Shown here: piece after piece, positions 1 to 11,900 of the stretch
Layout of the letters: every line of letters begins with the position of its first letter
Position numbering within the stretch: position 1 is the stretch's first letter
DNA from: Carya illinoinensis
Lineage: Eukaryota > Streptophyta > Magnoliopsida > Fagales > Juglandaceae
Assembly (NCBI RefSeq): GCF_018687715.1
Contig: NC_056760.1
Location: 35,602,001-35,666,000 of the forward strand
DNA: 64,000 nucleotides
Direction: 5' to 3'
Position numbers and translations under genes: made by a program
Notes under the pieces: generated by a model
What the model saw: only the letters and a program-made list of their open reading frames with translations
Told to the model about the DNA's origin: nothing
The model's database searches: none

Positions 1-240
1 CGACACGTTCAGAGAGTGTTCGATCTTTTTATTTCCTATTAACCTACCAGAATCCTGTCCTTATACAAACATAGTATACTGCACAAAGAATTTTATCATC
101 TTTCGACAATTAAGTATGATTCGTCCAAATTGCAAAACCTTTCGTCTTGCATATGCATTGTAAAATGTTTGGGCGTCTTCCACATCCTCAAATACCATAC
201 CAATGTATGGCTGCAAACTACCACTGCTTGAAGAACTCCT
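1..240 (-). pseudogene. FAR1/FHY3-type DNA-binding domain remnant
   Basis: Read on the minus strand, about 217 down to 60, the translation gives PYIGMVFEDVEDAQTFYNAY then ARRK. This matches the start of the FAR1 DNA-binding (WRKY-GCM1-like zinc finger) domain, in which PYxGMxF, a run of acidic residues and FYNxYARRxGF are conserved. A one-base loss near 142-146 shifts the frame. In the new frame the domain continues as GFAIWTNHT, a TAA stop, then LSKDDKILCAVYYVC, so the domain's cysteine context survives. FAR1-related proteins are plant transcription factors derived from MULE transposases and act in the nucleus. The frameshift, the internal stop and a second stop at about 45 make this a pseudogene or a MULE relic. 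It continues beyond the left edge. The family call is from recognised motif spacing only. Confidence 0.6.
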
Positions 241-2479
241 TCATTTTTGATATTCACCACATTTTCAACATTCATATAATTTGGAATGTATACACTTTTA
301 ACCTCAAGTTTATCACTATTAACTCAAGAAATTTATTCCTTCAATACAAAACCACCACATTATAAATTTAGTAGTTATTCAAAATAACCACATTAATTAA
401 CTATATTGAACTCCTCTGAATTTTAACATTTAATTACAAGTATAGAACTCTTTTGAGTGCAACTTCAAGATAAACTTAGAAAAAATTGAACGCCTCTTTT
501 TGAGCATTATCACAAGACTATAAATATTGTCCAGTTACATAGACTTTTACCTCCTAGAAGACTAATCCTTGAATGTATCTAGTTATTCATTATAACTAGA
601 TATATTATCTAGTTACTATAAACATTATCCAGTTATTCGTTATAATGTTTCCCTATATTTTATCCTAACTCTAGGAAAAGAGAGATGCATAAAACATGTC
701 TCAATTTGTCTAGTAATATAATTAAATGCTCATGAATAAATATTACAAAACCAGTTTTTATGTCTACGATCTTCTTCTATTCTAAATCTTATAATTTAGA
801 CAATAACTATAAAAAATCCAAGCCCAAGACTATAATATGTCCTAATGCAATAAATACTATAAGACTTTAACTTGGAATAAGTTTCCGTAGCCTACAAGGT
901 TCTAGATGTTACTTTGATGCCTCAAACATAAAAAGGTATGTAGAATATCACTTTCTCAAGAAACCAAATGGTGCATACATTTCAAAATTCAATGAGCAGA
1001 TAACTCCTCTACGGATAGCAAATGTATTTCAAGCAAGAAGATAGCTAGGGCTCTATATATAATAAGGAAATACCATGCATAATCAAACATATGTAGGGTA
1101 ATATATAACATGCCGATTAAGAACTAGAATGGTGAAAATTACCTTAGCAACACCAAGGCCACCTTTCTTAGCCATGAAAAACCGTAAGTTGTCGATTGTG
1201 GTGGTGCGAAATATGTGTGGCCGATGGTGCTGCGACCCAGATGTGTAGATGAGATGCTCAATTTGTGTGGGTTAGGTCATCTAAACTGAGCTTCCTCTTG
1301 GGCGGAGGTCTTGGTGATGGCGGTGGAACTGAGCTTCGTCTTGGGCGGTGGTCTTGATGGTAGTGCAAACAGATGTTGGAGTGTCGACATTTGAAGGTGG
1401 AGAATAAAACTGAAAGTCCTTTTTTAAGACATGATTTTGTGATGGAGAATAGGTGATTGTGTGTGATGAGGTCTAACTACTTCAGTCTGTTTTTGCCTAC
1501 GTGTTGCCTTGTGAATGGAGGGCTGCTATTTTGGATTTACTAGCTAGACTGCTCTGCAGCATAACTGTTTTATTTTATATAATACATTGCCTATATTATT
1601 ATTTTTGTGAATACTATTGTTTAGGATGAAATGTGATAAATTTTGTACATGTATTGCGTTTACGTGTCATACTCTGAGCTTATTTTATCAGTAGAGTTTA
1701 TTGGACTAATGTAAGGAATTAGTTTTCAAAGCTTTGTGAATGTAATAAAATGGATGATTAAGTAGCTTGTATATGTATTGTTCATGCTTTTGATTGGCTA
1801 AAAATGAGTTTCTTCAATTTAGGAAGAAATTATATTTTTGCATGGGAATAACTCGGCAGATTTCTTCTTATCCTAATGGGAGTATGGTTGAGATTGATTT
1901 AGAATTAATTTCCTATACGATATAAATTTGAGCGAAAATTAAGTTAAAAATTAATAATTATGCATTATAGCACAAAAGATGATTAGCAAGCTTAGCCAAT
2001 TTTTCGATCTTGCAACGTGTGTTAATTATTTTTTGTTCTAACTTAGATTGATGCATCAAATTTCTTAAGTGTGTGTGTGCAAGTAAATGTGCAAAAGTTA
2101 GTAACTTTGAGATAACTAAAAAGAAACCTTAAAGATTGTGTATGAAACTTAATTATTTCATTAATCTCTTCCATAAGTAATAGTTAGCAATAAATGAAGA
2201 TTATTATGATTCTTAGATAATTTTCGAACATTGTTATTGCAAAAACTTCTAATAGGTCTAAAGTAAAATTGAAAGTGCACGTAAGATGCATGTACTATAA
2301 TTTTCATAAAAGTTGAAATGATCAACTATCAAATAATTTGACTTAGAGAATCTTCTAGGTAATAACAGAAGTTGCACGTTATTTTTGTAATGCAAAGATT
2401 CATTGCTCCTATATTTGAAGTTGGACATTACAATTTTGAAACAAGTTAAATTAACTCACACATAAGCACATACTCTCTA
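241..2479. other. AT-rich intergenic DNA, no gene identified
   Basis: No convincing coding region was found on either strand. The only curiosity is a short minus-strand ATG segment at about 1150-1180 that reads MAKKGGLGVAK and ends at a GTAATT donor-like site. It could be a small first exon, but nothing downstream supports it. The stretch 1180-1400 is locally GC-richer. Confidence 0.5.
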
Positions 2480-2715
2480 AGGTTCAGTTTGAAACTTGGA
2501 TTGAATTGAGATCAGTTTAGTCTAATTTTAAGTTGAGTCTAACATCCAAATAAGTTAACTCTCAAATAAGTAAATTATTCTCAATTCAAAACCTTTTTAC
2601 GTGTGGTATCCATAGCATTCTTTAACTCAAAATCTCTTTACACGAGAGACCCACAACCTTAACATCCAAATACATCTAAACTCATCTTAACATCAAAATA
2701 TATCTAAGGACATCA
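2480..2715. repeat. MITE-like inverted-repeat element (tentative)
   Basis: The segment starts with TTGGATTGAATTGAGATCAG and ends with TAAACTCATCTTAACATCAA, which are approximate inverse complements. The interior contains further AACATCCAAAT and CTCAACTT-type motifs. The design resembles the GATGAGATG-containing repeats near 59030 and 60130. No clear target-site duplication was found and the ends are approximate. Confidence 0.3.
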
Positions 2716-5700
2716 AATAATAAAAAACTGTATCATCATACTGAAGCAAATTCCAAATTTTCTTTAATCAAAAGGAAAAATATATATTTTAGATAAAGTA
2801 TTTTCTAAACCGAAATTGTATAAGATATATGATGAAAGCAATTATCTCGCAATATTATGACTTGCTAAAAACGAAGTTATACGTGAATTATGGCACAAAA
2901 CATTTGTTACATCACAATTAGGTTGATGTAATATGGGGTTGTAACCTTAATTCTAACATATCGTCCTTAGATAAGGTTCATTTACTTTTTAGTAAGGCTG
3001 AATGATTATCTTGTGCAAACGTGAATTCAGTTAAGATGAGAATATTGAAGATCTAAGTTTGAATTTTTTTGTTGAGTCAAGAAAATTACTCATAATTTCG
3101 GCGAGGGTAGAGAATTATGGATTTTTGTAACACTTGTTTTTTAGAAAGAACGTTTCATTACGTTTCATTCCACATTATCTTAATATTAATATTTTCAAAT
3201 ATTTTTTTTCTAAAAGATTGTTGAAAATAGTGGGAGTAATTTATCAAGTAGTGAGAGTATATATTTGAATGAGGGTGTACCACTAGTGATAGTGACTCCC
3301 AAAACTCACTAAAATATAAGATTCTTATAAATAACATAGCAACAATATATCAGTATTCTCTCATCATAGAGAGACTAGAAAATAATATTTTCAATATGGC
3401 TCTACTAAATGTATTGAATTCACATAGTAAGAATCTCAACATAGTTGATCTAACCTGGGGTTGTTGAAAATGAAATTGATAGAAGTATAGCTTCATCTCT
3501 TGACACTAATTGAGTTGCATTTAGATAATCATTGATCGCATATTTATTGGAACTTTTCTTGAAAGAGTTAAATAGTTGATTCTCATAGGAGAATTAGATA
3601 GTTAGCTTTTGTGATACTTAAGAATATAGTACTGTGACCGCATGATTGTTGATTATCGTGTTTTGGCACAAAAAAGCAAATAAATATTGCTGGTGTTTTT
3701 TTCATGCGGCCTAAATAAATTATCTCTTTAAAGATACACAATGTACCTTGTCGTTGTTAATGATCTATTAAATAAAATGGGCTCTTTGAATACTATTGAT
3801 AGTTATAGAAAAGTGTCTTCTTAAGAGAGTTACTGCTGATGAAGATTTGATTGTCTTAGATAATTAATTGTCATCTAATGAGTGGTTTTCCAAACTACAA
3901 GATAGTGAACATGAGTTTGTGAAATGTAACTCAGACTTCATGTCTTGTGAGACTGTGTATAAGAAAATAATTTCTAAGAGTGCTTGTTTAAAATCCATAG
4001 ACAATTAATAAGATGATGAATACAAAAAAAAATCTATTTTTGCCTACACTATTTGATGCTTCTATTAAGATTTGCTCATGGAAGTTAGAGGTTGAGATTT
4101 TGTTAGGGGGTAAATATGACTTACTTGATTAAGTGAGTATGTGATGTAATTTGGACAAGTGGTCAAAAGTAATGACTAGACTATTGTGATTGTCCTTGGA
4201 GGCAAAGGCCCTAATTGTTTTACCCTTAATGAAAAATAAAGTTTGATTATCTCACATCATATTATTGAGTACAAGAAATTCATATGAAACTCTAAAGTCA
4301 CAAATTAAATTTGTTGAATGATATTTATGGTCACCTTGTAGATTTGTAAAAGTTGCAATTGCATTTGCTGACTAGAATCTATGGTTTGTGTTGTAAGTTT
4401 GACTCTAAAAGATATTTGCGATGAGTCGCTGACTTCATGGTTGTACAAAGACTTTTTATATATAAAAATAAAGTCTATTAGTAGGCGCATGTTTTGAAAA
4501 GTTCTAGTACATGAGAATGCACATAGAGAGAAATGTCCTTAAACACCACTTAAGACTTATGGTTTAATCATTTGTAGTTGACCATGTTATTTCTCTCTTG
4601 TATGATATTGCTCGTCGTACACGTGATAATATAATGTTTCATCATCATGTGGCATGACTGAGAGCATTTAGTGAACATACACATTCATCATATATTTGGA
4701 AGTTACGGTGAAAAAGGTATGTCGATAGGCTGAGATTTGTTCATTCACAAGAGCGATCGCATTTGGCTTTTAGATAGTGAGTGAAGATGAGAAATGTATC
4801 GCTTGATGCTTATGTAACATATAGAGATGATTGACACAAATATATATAATGTCTTAATTAAGCTAACAATAGAGGTGAGTAAATGGATTCATGCTTCCTC
4901 ATCGTGTGAGTCCTGTAGGTCATAATTGATGACCTTAATTTATTTATGCCCTTAAGAGATCTTTGATAATGTCACAAAGTTGATATTTTAGTTTTTGCTA
5001 CTTCATGTTGTTTATGACTATGAGTGATCCGGTTTAAATTGCTAGGAAAGCGACTAGATTGGAACAGAATCACATGAGGGCAAATAAAAGACTATTTAGT
5101 AACACATTGATATTGTGTTTGTTGTGTTGCTTCTTGGGAGTTGTGACATAATTGTGAGTACGTCATATTTTTGGGAAATTGGACATTTTGCTTTGAGCTA
5201 GTTGGACTTGAGAGGGATTAAAAATGCTTAATCTGAAGTAACTAAATGAGTTAGGACATAAACTTTTTCTAGATGTTGCTATACTGGTCTTCTCTCATAG
5301 AGATTTAATATAACGAAAAATCTTCTTGCAAGCACACTTTATGCCCCAATTTACCGATATTCATATGTAAGACATATATTTAATGAAACGATATGAATTA
5401 AAGACGAAAATAATTTTAATGAGATATGAGATTTTCTCTTCTTTCAAAAACATTTTTATACTTTTTTTAAATAAAAAAAGTCATCAGTACGTAAATTGGT
5501 ACACGAAGTTTGCTTGTACCTAACAAAACTCTTAATATAATGCTCCCATTTCTTTTTTACATATATGTCCGATGATCGTACAACTTATCTGTCAATATGA
5601 ACAAGATTAAGAATATATTGAGAGATACAGATTTAGTCTTACCTACTATGTACAAGTAAAAGATGTAATAAAGGAACACCTATTGTGCATTCACCTCCTC

Positions 5701-6299
5701 TTGGCTAAGAAATATGGCTATTAAACCACTTCATGGGCATGGTTGACCTTTACATAATTCCCCCCCCCCCCCCCCCCCAAAAAAGCAAAAAACTTTTAAT
5801 GTACAAATTAAAAATCTCTCTCAAAGAATTTTCTCTAGTCCCAACATTTAAACTAAAATTTATGAATTTTATTCATCATCGATGAGATGATTTCGGATAT
5901 ACAACAACGATGAAAAAAATAATCCATAGAACAACTACACTAGATCTACAATTTTCCGATGATGTAATATCACTTCTGTTGTGTCCTCTAATATAGTTTT
6001 TCTAACAACAGCTCAAATGATTCTTTTACCTTTTCTAGAGTCTGTACCATCAAGATTTGCCCCAATACTGGTGGATGGTGTTTTTCTGGAAATGACAATG
6101 AGCTCTGGGTCTGAGCTATAGGTCCAAACTAACTCAACCTGGATTCAACTTCAATCTCAATATCTAAACAATCCAATTCACAACCATGTTAGGAGATCAT
6201 CTCAACCCATCAGTATGACCAAATTTTCCTGCCACCAGTCTCCCTTACCTGCAGCAGGTTCATATAATCGGAAAAGTTCAATAACTCTTCCCTTTATAA
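2716..6299. other. Unresolved AT-rich DNA with possible decayed element
   Basis: The stretch is stop-riddled in all frames. A TATA-like TTATAAATAA at 3325-3340 is followed by a CTCTCATC motif and an ATG near 3400. After that come coding-like fragments in shifted frames, for example at 3835-3990 and 4080-4250. This layout resembles an old LTR or retroelement promoter followed by a ruined coding region, but I could not match any catalytic motif, so no family is assigned. Confidence 0.3.
5760..5778. repeat. Poly(C) homopolymer, 19 bases
   Basis: An uninterrupted C run of 19 bases is followed by six A residues. Such a run is unusual in this AT-rich DNA. It may be a true mononucleotide repeat or an assembly-prone site. 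Confidence 0.9.
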
Positions 6300-6646
6300 A
6301 TTACAACTAGAAGAATCACAACTTTAATCGGGAGGGAGGGATGGGGGGAGAGCGGGATCAAACCAGAGGACAAGCTTCACTATTTATATTCTGATGGCCA
6401 GTCAACAAGCAATCATAGGATAGTGACTCATAATGGTTGCATACAAAGAAGGTATATAAACCGATACAAACACCAAACACAATCGATAGCTCCTTTTTGT
6501 GCAGCAATAATATTACAGACGATACACCAAAAGAAAATACAGTACCATAGCCAGAAACCAAAGCACACAAACTCCAACCATTTAGTTTGTCTAGTCCTCT
6601 AGACCAGGCACCTGACAACAGCCACGTTTCGCTTCTCTAAAATCAT
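6300..6646 (-). other. Probable APX 3' untranslated region
   Basis: This stretch follows the APX stop codon on the minus strand. It holds an 86-codon open frame (6358-6618) with no recognisable domain, which I take to be 3' UTR and not a gene. The exact polyadenylation site is not visible. Confidence 0.5.
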
Positions 6647-9600
6647 TTATTCAGCATCAGCGAATCTAAACAAGTGACAGAAGAGTCGATTGTAAGATCA
6701 AGAAATATAAGTTTAAGGAAATTTTTAACCATGCATTAGGCAGTTGAAGGATAAAAAAATCATGAAGACATGTTTCTCACTCACCCAAGCTCTGAGAGCT
6801 TCAAATGAGCTTCTGCATAATCTGCAAAGAATGCATCCTCATCCTAAAGTAAAAGTAGATAATTGTTAATAAAGTGTACCAAATAACTACTTAATTAGTT
6901 TTTAATAAATGGACAGAATTAGATGCTCACAGCAGCATATTTTTCAACAAGAGGATGGAAGACTGGATCCTCCAAAAGAGCCTTATCTGATGGCAACTGG
7001 AGCAGACCTTCTTTCTCTCCACTTAGCAGCTCCCTATTTAAATAATCAAACACACAAAAATTAGTTGGTTGCTTCCTGGGTTGAACCCCAGAATTTTTCT
7101 AATACTTAATGGTAGCATTGGCATAAGAAAACCACTTGATAATATGATTACACAAGAAAACATTGCATACAATCAACTTCACAAGAAAACATTGTATACA
7201 ATCGACTTGAGTACCATCAACTCCAGAAACAAATTATATGTGCCTTACTTGAAGTAGGAGTTATCAAAAATTAGAGGGTTGGTAGTCCAGGGTCCCTCAA
7301 ATCCAGAGCGCTCCTTGTGACATCTTCCCTGCAAAATGATTGCAAAAGCATCTAGCACGTCACACCATTACAGAAATTTCTTGTACTCTATACCAGTCAA
7401 ATATCCCATTATCATGAAACAAAGGAACATCTTATGGAATGATGCAGTAAAAGAAATTTCATATCGGTGAACATACCAAGGTGTGACCACCAGATAAAGC
7501 AACTATATCTTTATCAGTGAGACCCATGTGACCAAAGATATCCCTCAGATGATCCGAACCTTGAGTTACAAAGAAAATTAAGGAAGTTTATGAGTAACTA
7601 GAAACCTGAAACCATCTAACTAATGTTTGATTTTAAAGAAATCAACTGACCTTTAGTAGCATCAGGTAAACGACCTTCTGGGGGTGGTTCGGTTTTGTCC
7701 TGAGAGATTAAGACTCATCATTTGCAGGACTAATGTATCATACTCAAATAATATATTTCGGGGAGTCTAGAACATCCCTTAAACTATATGGTATAGATAT
7801 GCTCACTCAACTAATCATATATTGAAGTACGTGGAATTGATTTCAAAACAATAAAAATCCAGACTTTGCACGTTCATGCCCTGTTCTTGGTATGCAACCC
7901 TCCCAGGGAAAAAGTAACTAGAGATCTGTTGAATTGGATGAAGCATTAATAGGAAAAAGCAAACATAGGAGGGCTCATTCCAAGCCAAACTTAAAGCTAC
8001 TTAAGAAACTAGATGAGCGTGGAACTAATAACAAGGAAGATGATGAGAAGACTGGCCCCATCCAAATTGAGCCTTGGCAATAATTAGCACAATTTATTCA
8101 AGCAACGGTAATAAGTGTGGAAGGCACTATTTGCCAACCAAGCCCGATTTTAATAGAATAAGATACTCTCCATGTTCCTTAAAATGGAGACTCCATGTTT
8201 TGGAAAGGCAACCAAAATTCCAAATGTTTTACACTGAATGGATAAATCCATTTCAAGTGAGGTGGAGAGAATCCTTGTCTGTTTTAATAGGGGATCCCCA
8301 ATGAACAATTATAATTGATCCAAATCCATGGTAGCAATTTTTTTCAACTCCACGATCCTTTATTCAAATACTTTCTTTGACAAATCCTAGCAGTCAGTAT
8401 GCTACAATTGACTAATCTCAAGGCGAAGAATACAATGAAAAGATTCAGATCTAGAGTGAAGACGAGGTTCAAGATTCGCAATGGTTGACCAAGATATGAA
8501 AAGTCGGCAAAAGCTGAAACCTAATGCAATTTATTCAAAGGTATGTACTGCCTTATACTGCCTTAACCCAATCTGATCACTGTATATTATCTTCTCAAAG
8601 TAGATGTTATAAACTCCACTCTGCTCCTTCCTTGGATTGAGACATTGCTCAACTAAAAAATAATCCCCTAAATGGCACGGGGTCTTTGCAACAATATTTG
8701 TCACTTTACTCCATAAGTGTCCTCAAGTGCAATTTCCTATCTTCACCCAATCAAATGTGTCATAGACTGCCCCAATTTCCATCTATACACACACTCGCCA
8801 TTCACTTCCACAACCATTTATTAGCCGGCCTTCCTGAATATTCCTACTAGGCTTCATCAGTATTTCCAAGAAAGTCACAAAGCACCCAACTCCACATCTG
8901 ATTAGTCAGCGGCTAATATATGATGCCACCAATCGCTATCAATGTGCTGATAAGGTGATTACCCTAGTTTGACTAGTAGCACAAAGCAAAAGATTAATTT
9001 CATTATAAACACGTTCTGATCTGAGGTTAGTACCAAATTGAGTCCTAGACAATTAATTCAGATGTCCTTGTTTGCTATATTTCATCACGTAGAACATGAA
9101 CTCAAAACAATTTTTCAAACAGACCAACAAATGGAAAGCATTGACAATATGGTGATTCACTAACCGGTCTCCCGGGATGGAAAGGAATCTCGGGCCCTCC
9201 CGTAACTTCAACAGCAACAACTCCAGCCAACTTCAATAAGTGAACACATTTCAGAGTCAAAACCAAAAACAAGAACAAAAATTGTACTCTGTATTTTGAT
9301 CGTACGGTAACATATATCCAGTATTCGAATTGACTAAACAAGTACCTGGTACAAGTCTGCGTAAGACAAAATGGGGAACTGCTCCTTGATCGGCTCCAAA
9401 ATCCTTACGGCAATATCGAGACCGTTGTTTGCTTCGTGGGCAAGCTCATCCGGGTGTCTTATCGTCCCAAAAGGTCCTCCTGTCTTCGTCCCAACATCGA
9501 AGGTACCGGCCGAATGCCATCTGCAGCCAAAATAATGCTGAAAACGCTTCTCAAAGAAGAAAATATTGATCGGGAACAGAAAGCTGGTAGAAGAATGAAC

Positions 9601-9992
9601 AATGATACTAGGTGGTGAGAATTCCACTTCGTCATTTCCCGACTTTCTTCTCTACCAAACACTCTTTTTTTTTTTCATTTGATTTTTCTCGGTTATTCTT
9701 GAATACCAAGAGCACATAGCTTTCTTTCGCCTAACTTTTTTTCTCCTCCTTACTTTTCCAATGTTCTACTTCTCCATCCTCTTGATCCTTCGTATACACG
9801 TACGTATTATAAAAGTATGGTAAACTATATTTATGTATAGACATACGAACCTAGCCCGAAGTGGGAGACTTACGCCAATCGGAGCATGATAGGAGCACAA
9901 TGTTTCTCGGCGATAAGTCCTCTAAGCTTCTTCTTGCATTTGTCGACTGCCTTCCGGTATTCCTCGCTCACAGTCGGGTAATTCTTCCCCAT
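6647..9992 (-). CDS. APX1: Cytosolic L-ascorbate peroxidase, nine coding exons
   Basis: It reduces hydrogen peroxide with ascorbate as electron donor (class I haem peroxidase, ascorbate-glutathione cycle, cytosol). Coding exons on the minus strand are 9992-9874, 9520-9346, 9230-9165, 7699-7651, 7559-7477, 7328-7249, 7033-6931, 6843-6785 and 6665-6647. All introns are GT-AG and the phases join exactly to 250 codons plus TAA. The protein starts [19 protein letters not shown]. Lys30 and Cys32 (ascorbate-site positions) are present, as are distal Arg38, Trp41 and His42 in RLAWHSAG, proximal His162 in LSGGHTLG, and Trp178 in GPWTTNP. The C-terminus, KLSELGFADAE, has no membrane tail, transit peptide or peroxisomal signal, which indicates the cytosolic isoform. 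The length equals the usual 250 residues of the family. The intron at 7700-9164 is large. No frameshift or stop is visible, so the gene looks functional. The paralogue number (1 versus 2) is inferred. Confidence 0.96.
7700..9164 (-). other. Large APX intron (1465 bp)
   Basis: It lies between the exon ending HPGRP and the exon starting DKTEPPPEG. The donor is GTTAGT and the acceptor TCTCAG. It is several times longer than the other introns of the gene, which suggests an old insertion. I found no terminal repeats or coding motif in it. Confidence 0.8.
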
Positions 9993-10475
9993 GGCTACGA
10001 TTTTTCTTAATATCCGAACCAAAAAGAAGTAAAAAAATCACGTCGATCAGACTACCAAGAAACAAACAAGTCCACATCAAAAAAACAATTATCAAGAGAA
10101 TCAGTTCAGTTTCATCCCTCCATTTGGATACTCAGAAAAGGGAACAGAGGAAAGCAGTAGAATCCAGATGATTCTTAGTTCTGCTTGCATAGATATCAGA
10201 GTGTTAAAAAAAGTATCTTAAGCTATTAGTTTAACCAATCAGCTAGTAACCAAGTGTTGCTTCTTCAGTTTCGTCCAGGTTTTACAGATTCTTCTTCAAT
10301 AGAATCTTTCTTCTTTTCCTGAATTTTCTAGTGAAGCAAGACAGCAAGGAAATCGGAAAAGTAACGTACAATCGAAGCACAAATCGCACTGAAAAAGATC
10401 GTCTAACAGAATCAAACACATACAGACCTTTGATCACGATAAGGACTGAAATGTCGATAGCCAGAGCAGAGCACA
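9993..10475 (-). other. APX 5' UTR with probable leader intron
   Basis: A GTATGTG donor lies at 10423-10417. An AG acceptor at about 10007-10006 lies 13 bases upstream of the ATG. This would place an intron of about 415 bp in the leader, as in other plant cytosolic APX genes. The splice sites are predicted by eye. The transcription start is inferred from the TATA box. Confidence 0.55.
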
Positions 10476-10500
10476 AGCAAATGCAAAGAGTAGACCGAGC

Positions 10501-10510
10501 TAATATATAG
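10501..10510 (-). promoter_or_regulatory. APX TATA box
   Basis: The minus-strand sequence CTATATATTA is followed about 30 bases downstream by the presumed leader (about 10475). Spacing to the leader intron donor and to the ATG fits the APX gene. Confidence 0.6.
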
Positions 10511-10666
10511 GAGTCATTTATGGGAAAACTGGAAGGTTCTCGCATTCGTTTTCTTCCGTTGATTAATTTAGTCGTTTGCTGGGCGGCTAGGATCATGCTC
10601 GTGCGGTTGGAGATGTCCTCTAGAATTGCAAGGAATATAATGGAACAGTCTTGGCAATCGAGTGCA

Positions 10667-10675
10667 GCCACGTGT
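10667..10675 (-). promoter_or_regulatory. ABRE/G-box in APX promoter
   Basis: The minus-strand sequence ACACGTGGC is a full ABRE/G-box (bZIP binding site). It lies about 160 bases upstream of the TATA box. It suggests abscisic acid or stress control, but the motif is short and its function is inferred. Confidence 0.5.
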
Positions 10676-10738
10676 AACAGATATGTGGTCCCTAATGTTA
10701 TGGCGTGGAAAAGTCGTCGTCACATGTGTTGTGGCGAC

Positions 10739-10746
10739 TTCTCGAA
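10739..10746 (-). promoter_or_regulatory. Heat-shock-element-like site upstream of APX
   Basis: The palindrome TTCGAGAA (TTCnnGAA) contains two heat-shock-element units; a third unit is not perfect. Plant cytosolic APX promoters are known to carry functional heat-shock elements, so the position, about 230 bases upstream of the TATA box, is suggestive. Confidence 0.45.
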
Positions 10747-10936
10747 TATTATTTATTTGTTTTCTCTAATCTACCTATTTAATAATTAAGTGGAGTCTCA
10801 ATACATCACCAAGGTGGTTGTCTAGTTGGTGCGAAATTGATATTTTATAATATCAAGATCAAAAGATCGAATAAGGATATAAATTAAAATTACTTATGTT
10901 AATAAAACCTAACATTTACGCCATGAGATAGGTTTT

Positions 10937-11247
10937 TATTGAAAAAGGTACTAGTAACCCAACATGTATTTGATAAAAGGTCTAAAAGAGAGCAAACTTG
11001 TAAACTCTATATTTCCGTGTAAAAGTGATTCCAAAAAATCACATCTTTTTCCGGACGAAGATGAGAGTTAGCCATGTCACTATTCTATTGGAAGATTTTA
11101 TTCCTACTTGAATATTCTTCTACCTAGTGAGGAGTCCTTGCAGGAATGAGCACTGGGCAGAGTACTCCTACAGCTTAGATGTTGGTCTTTTCTTGTTTGC
11201 GTACTAGAGGTATTTTGTCTTTGATTACCATAGTTTTCTTCCTAACA
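10937..11247 (-). repeat. Copia 3' LTR
   Basis: In element orientation it starts TGTTAGGAAGAAAAC and ends CTTTTTCAATA. It aligns with the 5' LTR at 15560-15864 over most of its length. One internal block, about 11056-11108, cannot be aligned and lacks the TATA motif found in the other LTR. Confidence 0.9.
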
Positions 11248-11900
11248 TTCCCATGCGATTCAAGCAGTACTTGAGTGAGAGTGGGGTTTGATTGAAGTTG
11301 TGAGAAATGAGATAAGGACAAAGGTTTTGTAAAAATGTCGGAGAGTTGATCTTTGCTTGAAATAAAAGAAACTTGGAGTGTTTTGGCAACCACCCTCTCT
11401 CAGACAATATGATAATCAAGCTCCACATGTTTAGTGTGAGCATGTAGCACAGGATTTACAGAGAGGTAAGTGGCTCCTAAATTATCACACTACAGTGTGG
11501 GTGCTTCAACTAGAAAAATCCCAAGTTCTTGTAAGAGGGTTTGTAGCCATAATATTTCACAAGTAGCATTTGTGACAGCTTTATAATCGGCTTCAATGGA
11601 AGATCGAGCTATAGTGGGTTGTTTCTTAGAGCCTAAAGAGATTAAGTGAGAACCAAAGTAGACGCAAAACCCACCAATATACTTACGGTCATCAGGGCAC
11701 TGGCCCAATCTGTGTCAGAATGCAAGCAACTTAATGGGTGAGTTTATGGAAAAATGAAGGCCAAGATTTTTTGTGAGATTGAGATATCGAAGTATGCATT
11801 TGACGGCTTGCCAGTGGGGCAACCATGGATAATGCATGAACTAACAGACCCTGTTGACGACAAATGTAATATCCGGCTTGGTAAAGGTTAAATATTGCAG
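11248..11900 (-). pseudogene. Copia RNase H domain remnant
   Basis: The segment 11708-11490 reads CPDDRKYIGGFCVYFGSHLI, then SWGSKKQ-like and ARSSIEADYKA. This is the Copia RNase H signature with the conserved ARSS.EAEY block, here altered to EADY. A C-terminal segment at 11393-11248 contains KDQLSDIFTKPLS, the usual end of Copia polyproteins. Frame changes separate the pieces. Confidence 0.85.

Noticed and set aside
1150..1180. Minus-strand ATG segment MAKKGGLGVAK with a GT donor
   Set aside because: It is too short, and no downstream exon in a matching phase could be identified.
6358..6618. 86-codon minus-strand open frame downstream of APX
   Set aside because: It lies directly after the APX stop codon, has no domain and is best explained as 3' UTR.
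9102..9662. Several overlapping open frames on both strands at the APX locus
   Set aside because: They are extensions or shadows of APX exons 9520-9346 and 9230-9165 through intron sequence.
10282..10789. Open frames of 129 codons (minus) and 89 codons (plus) near the APX promoter
   Set aside because: They span the predicted leader, intron and TATA box, and show no protein similarity that I recognise.
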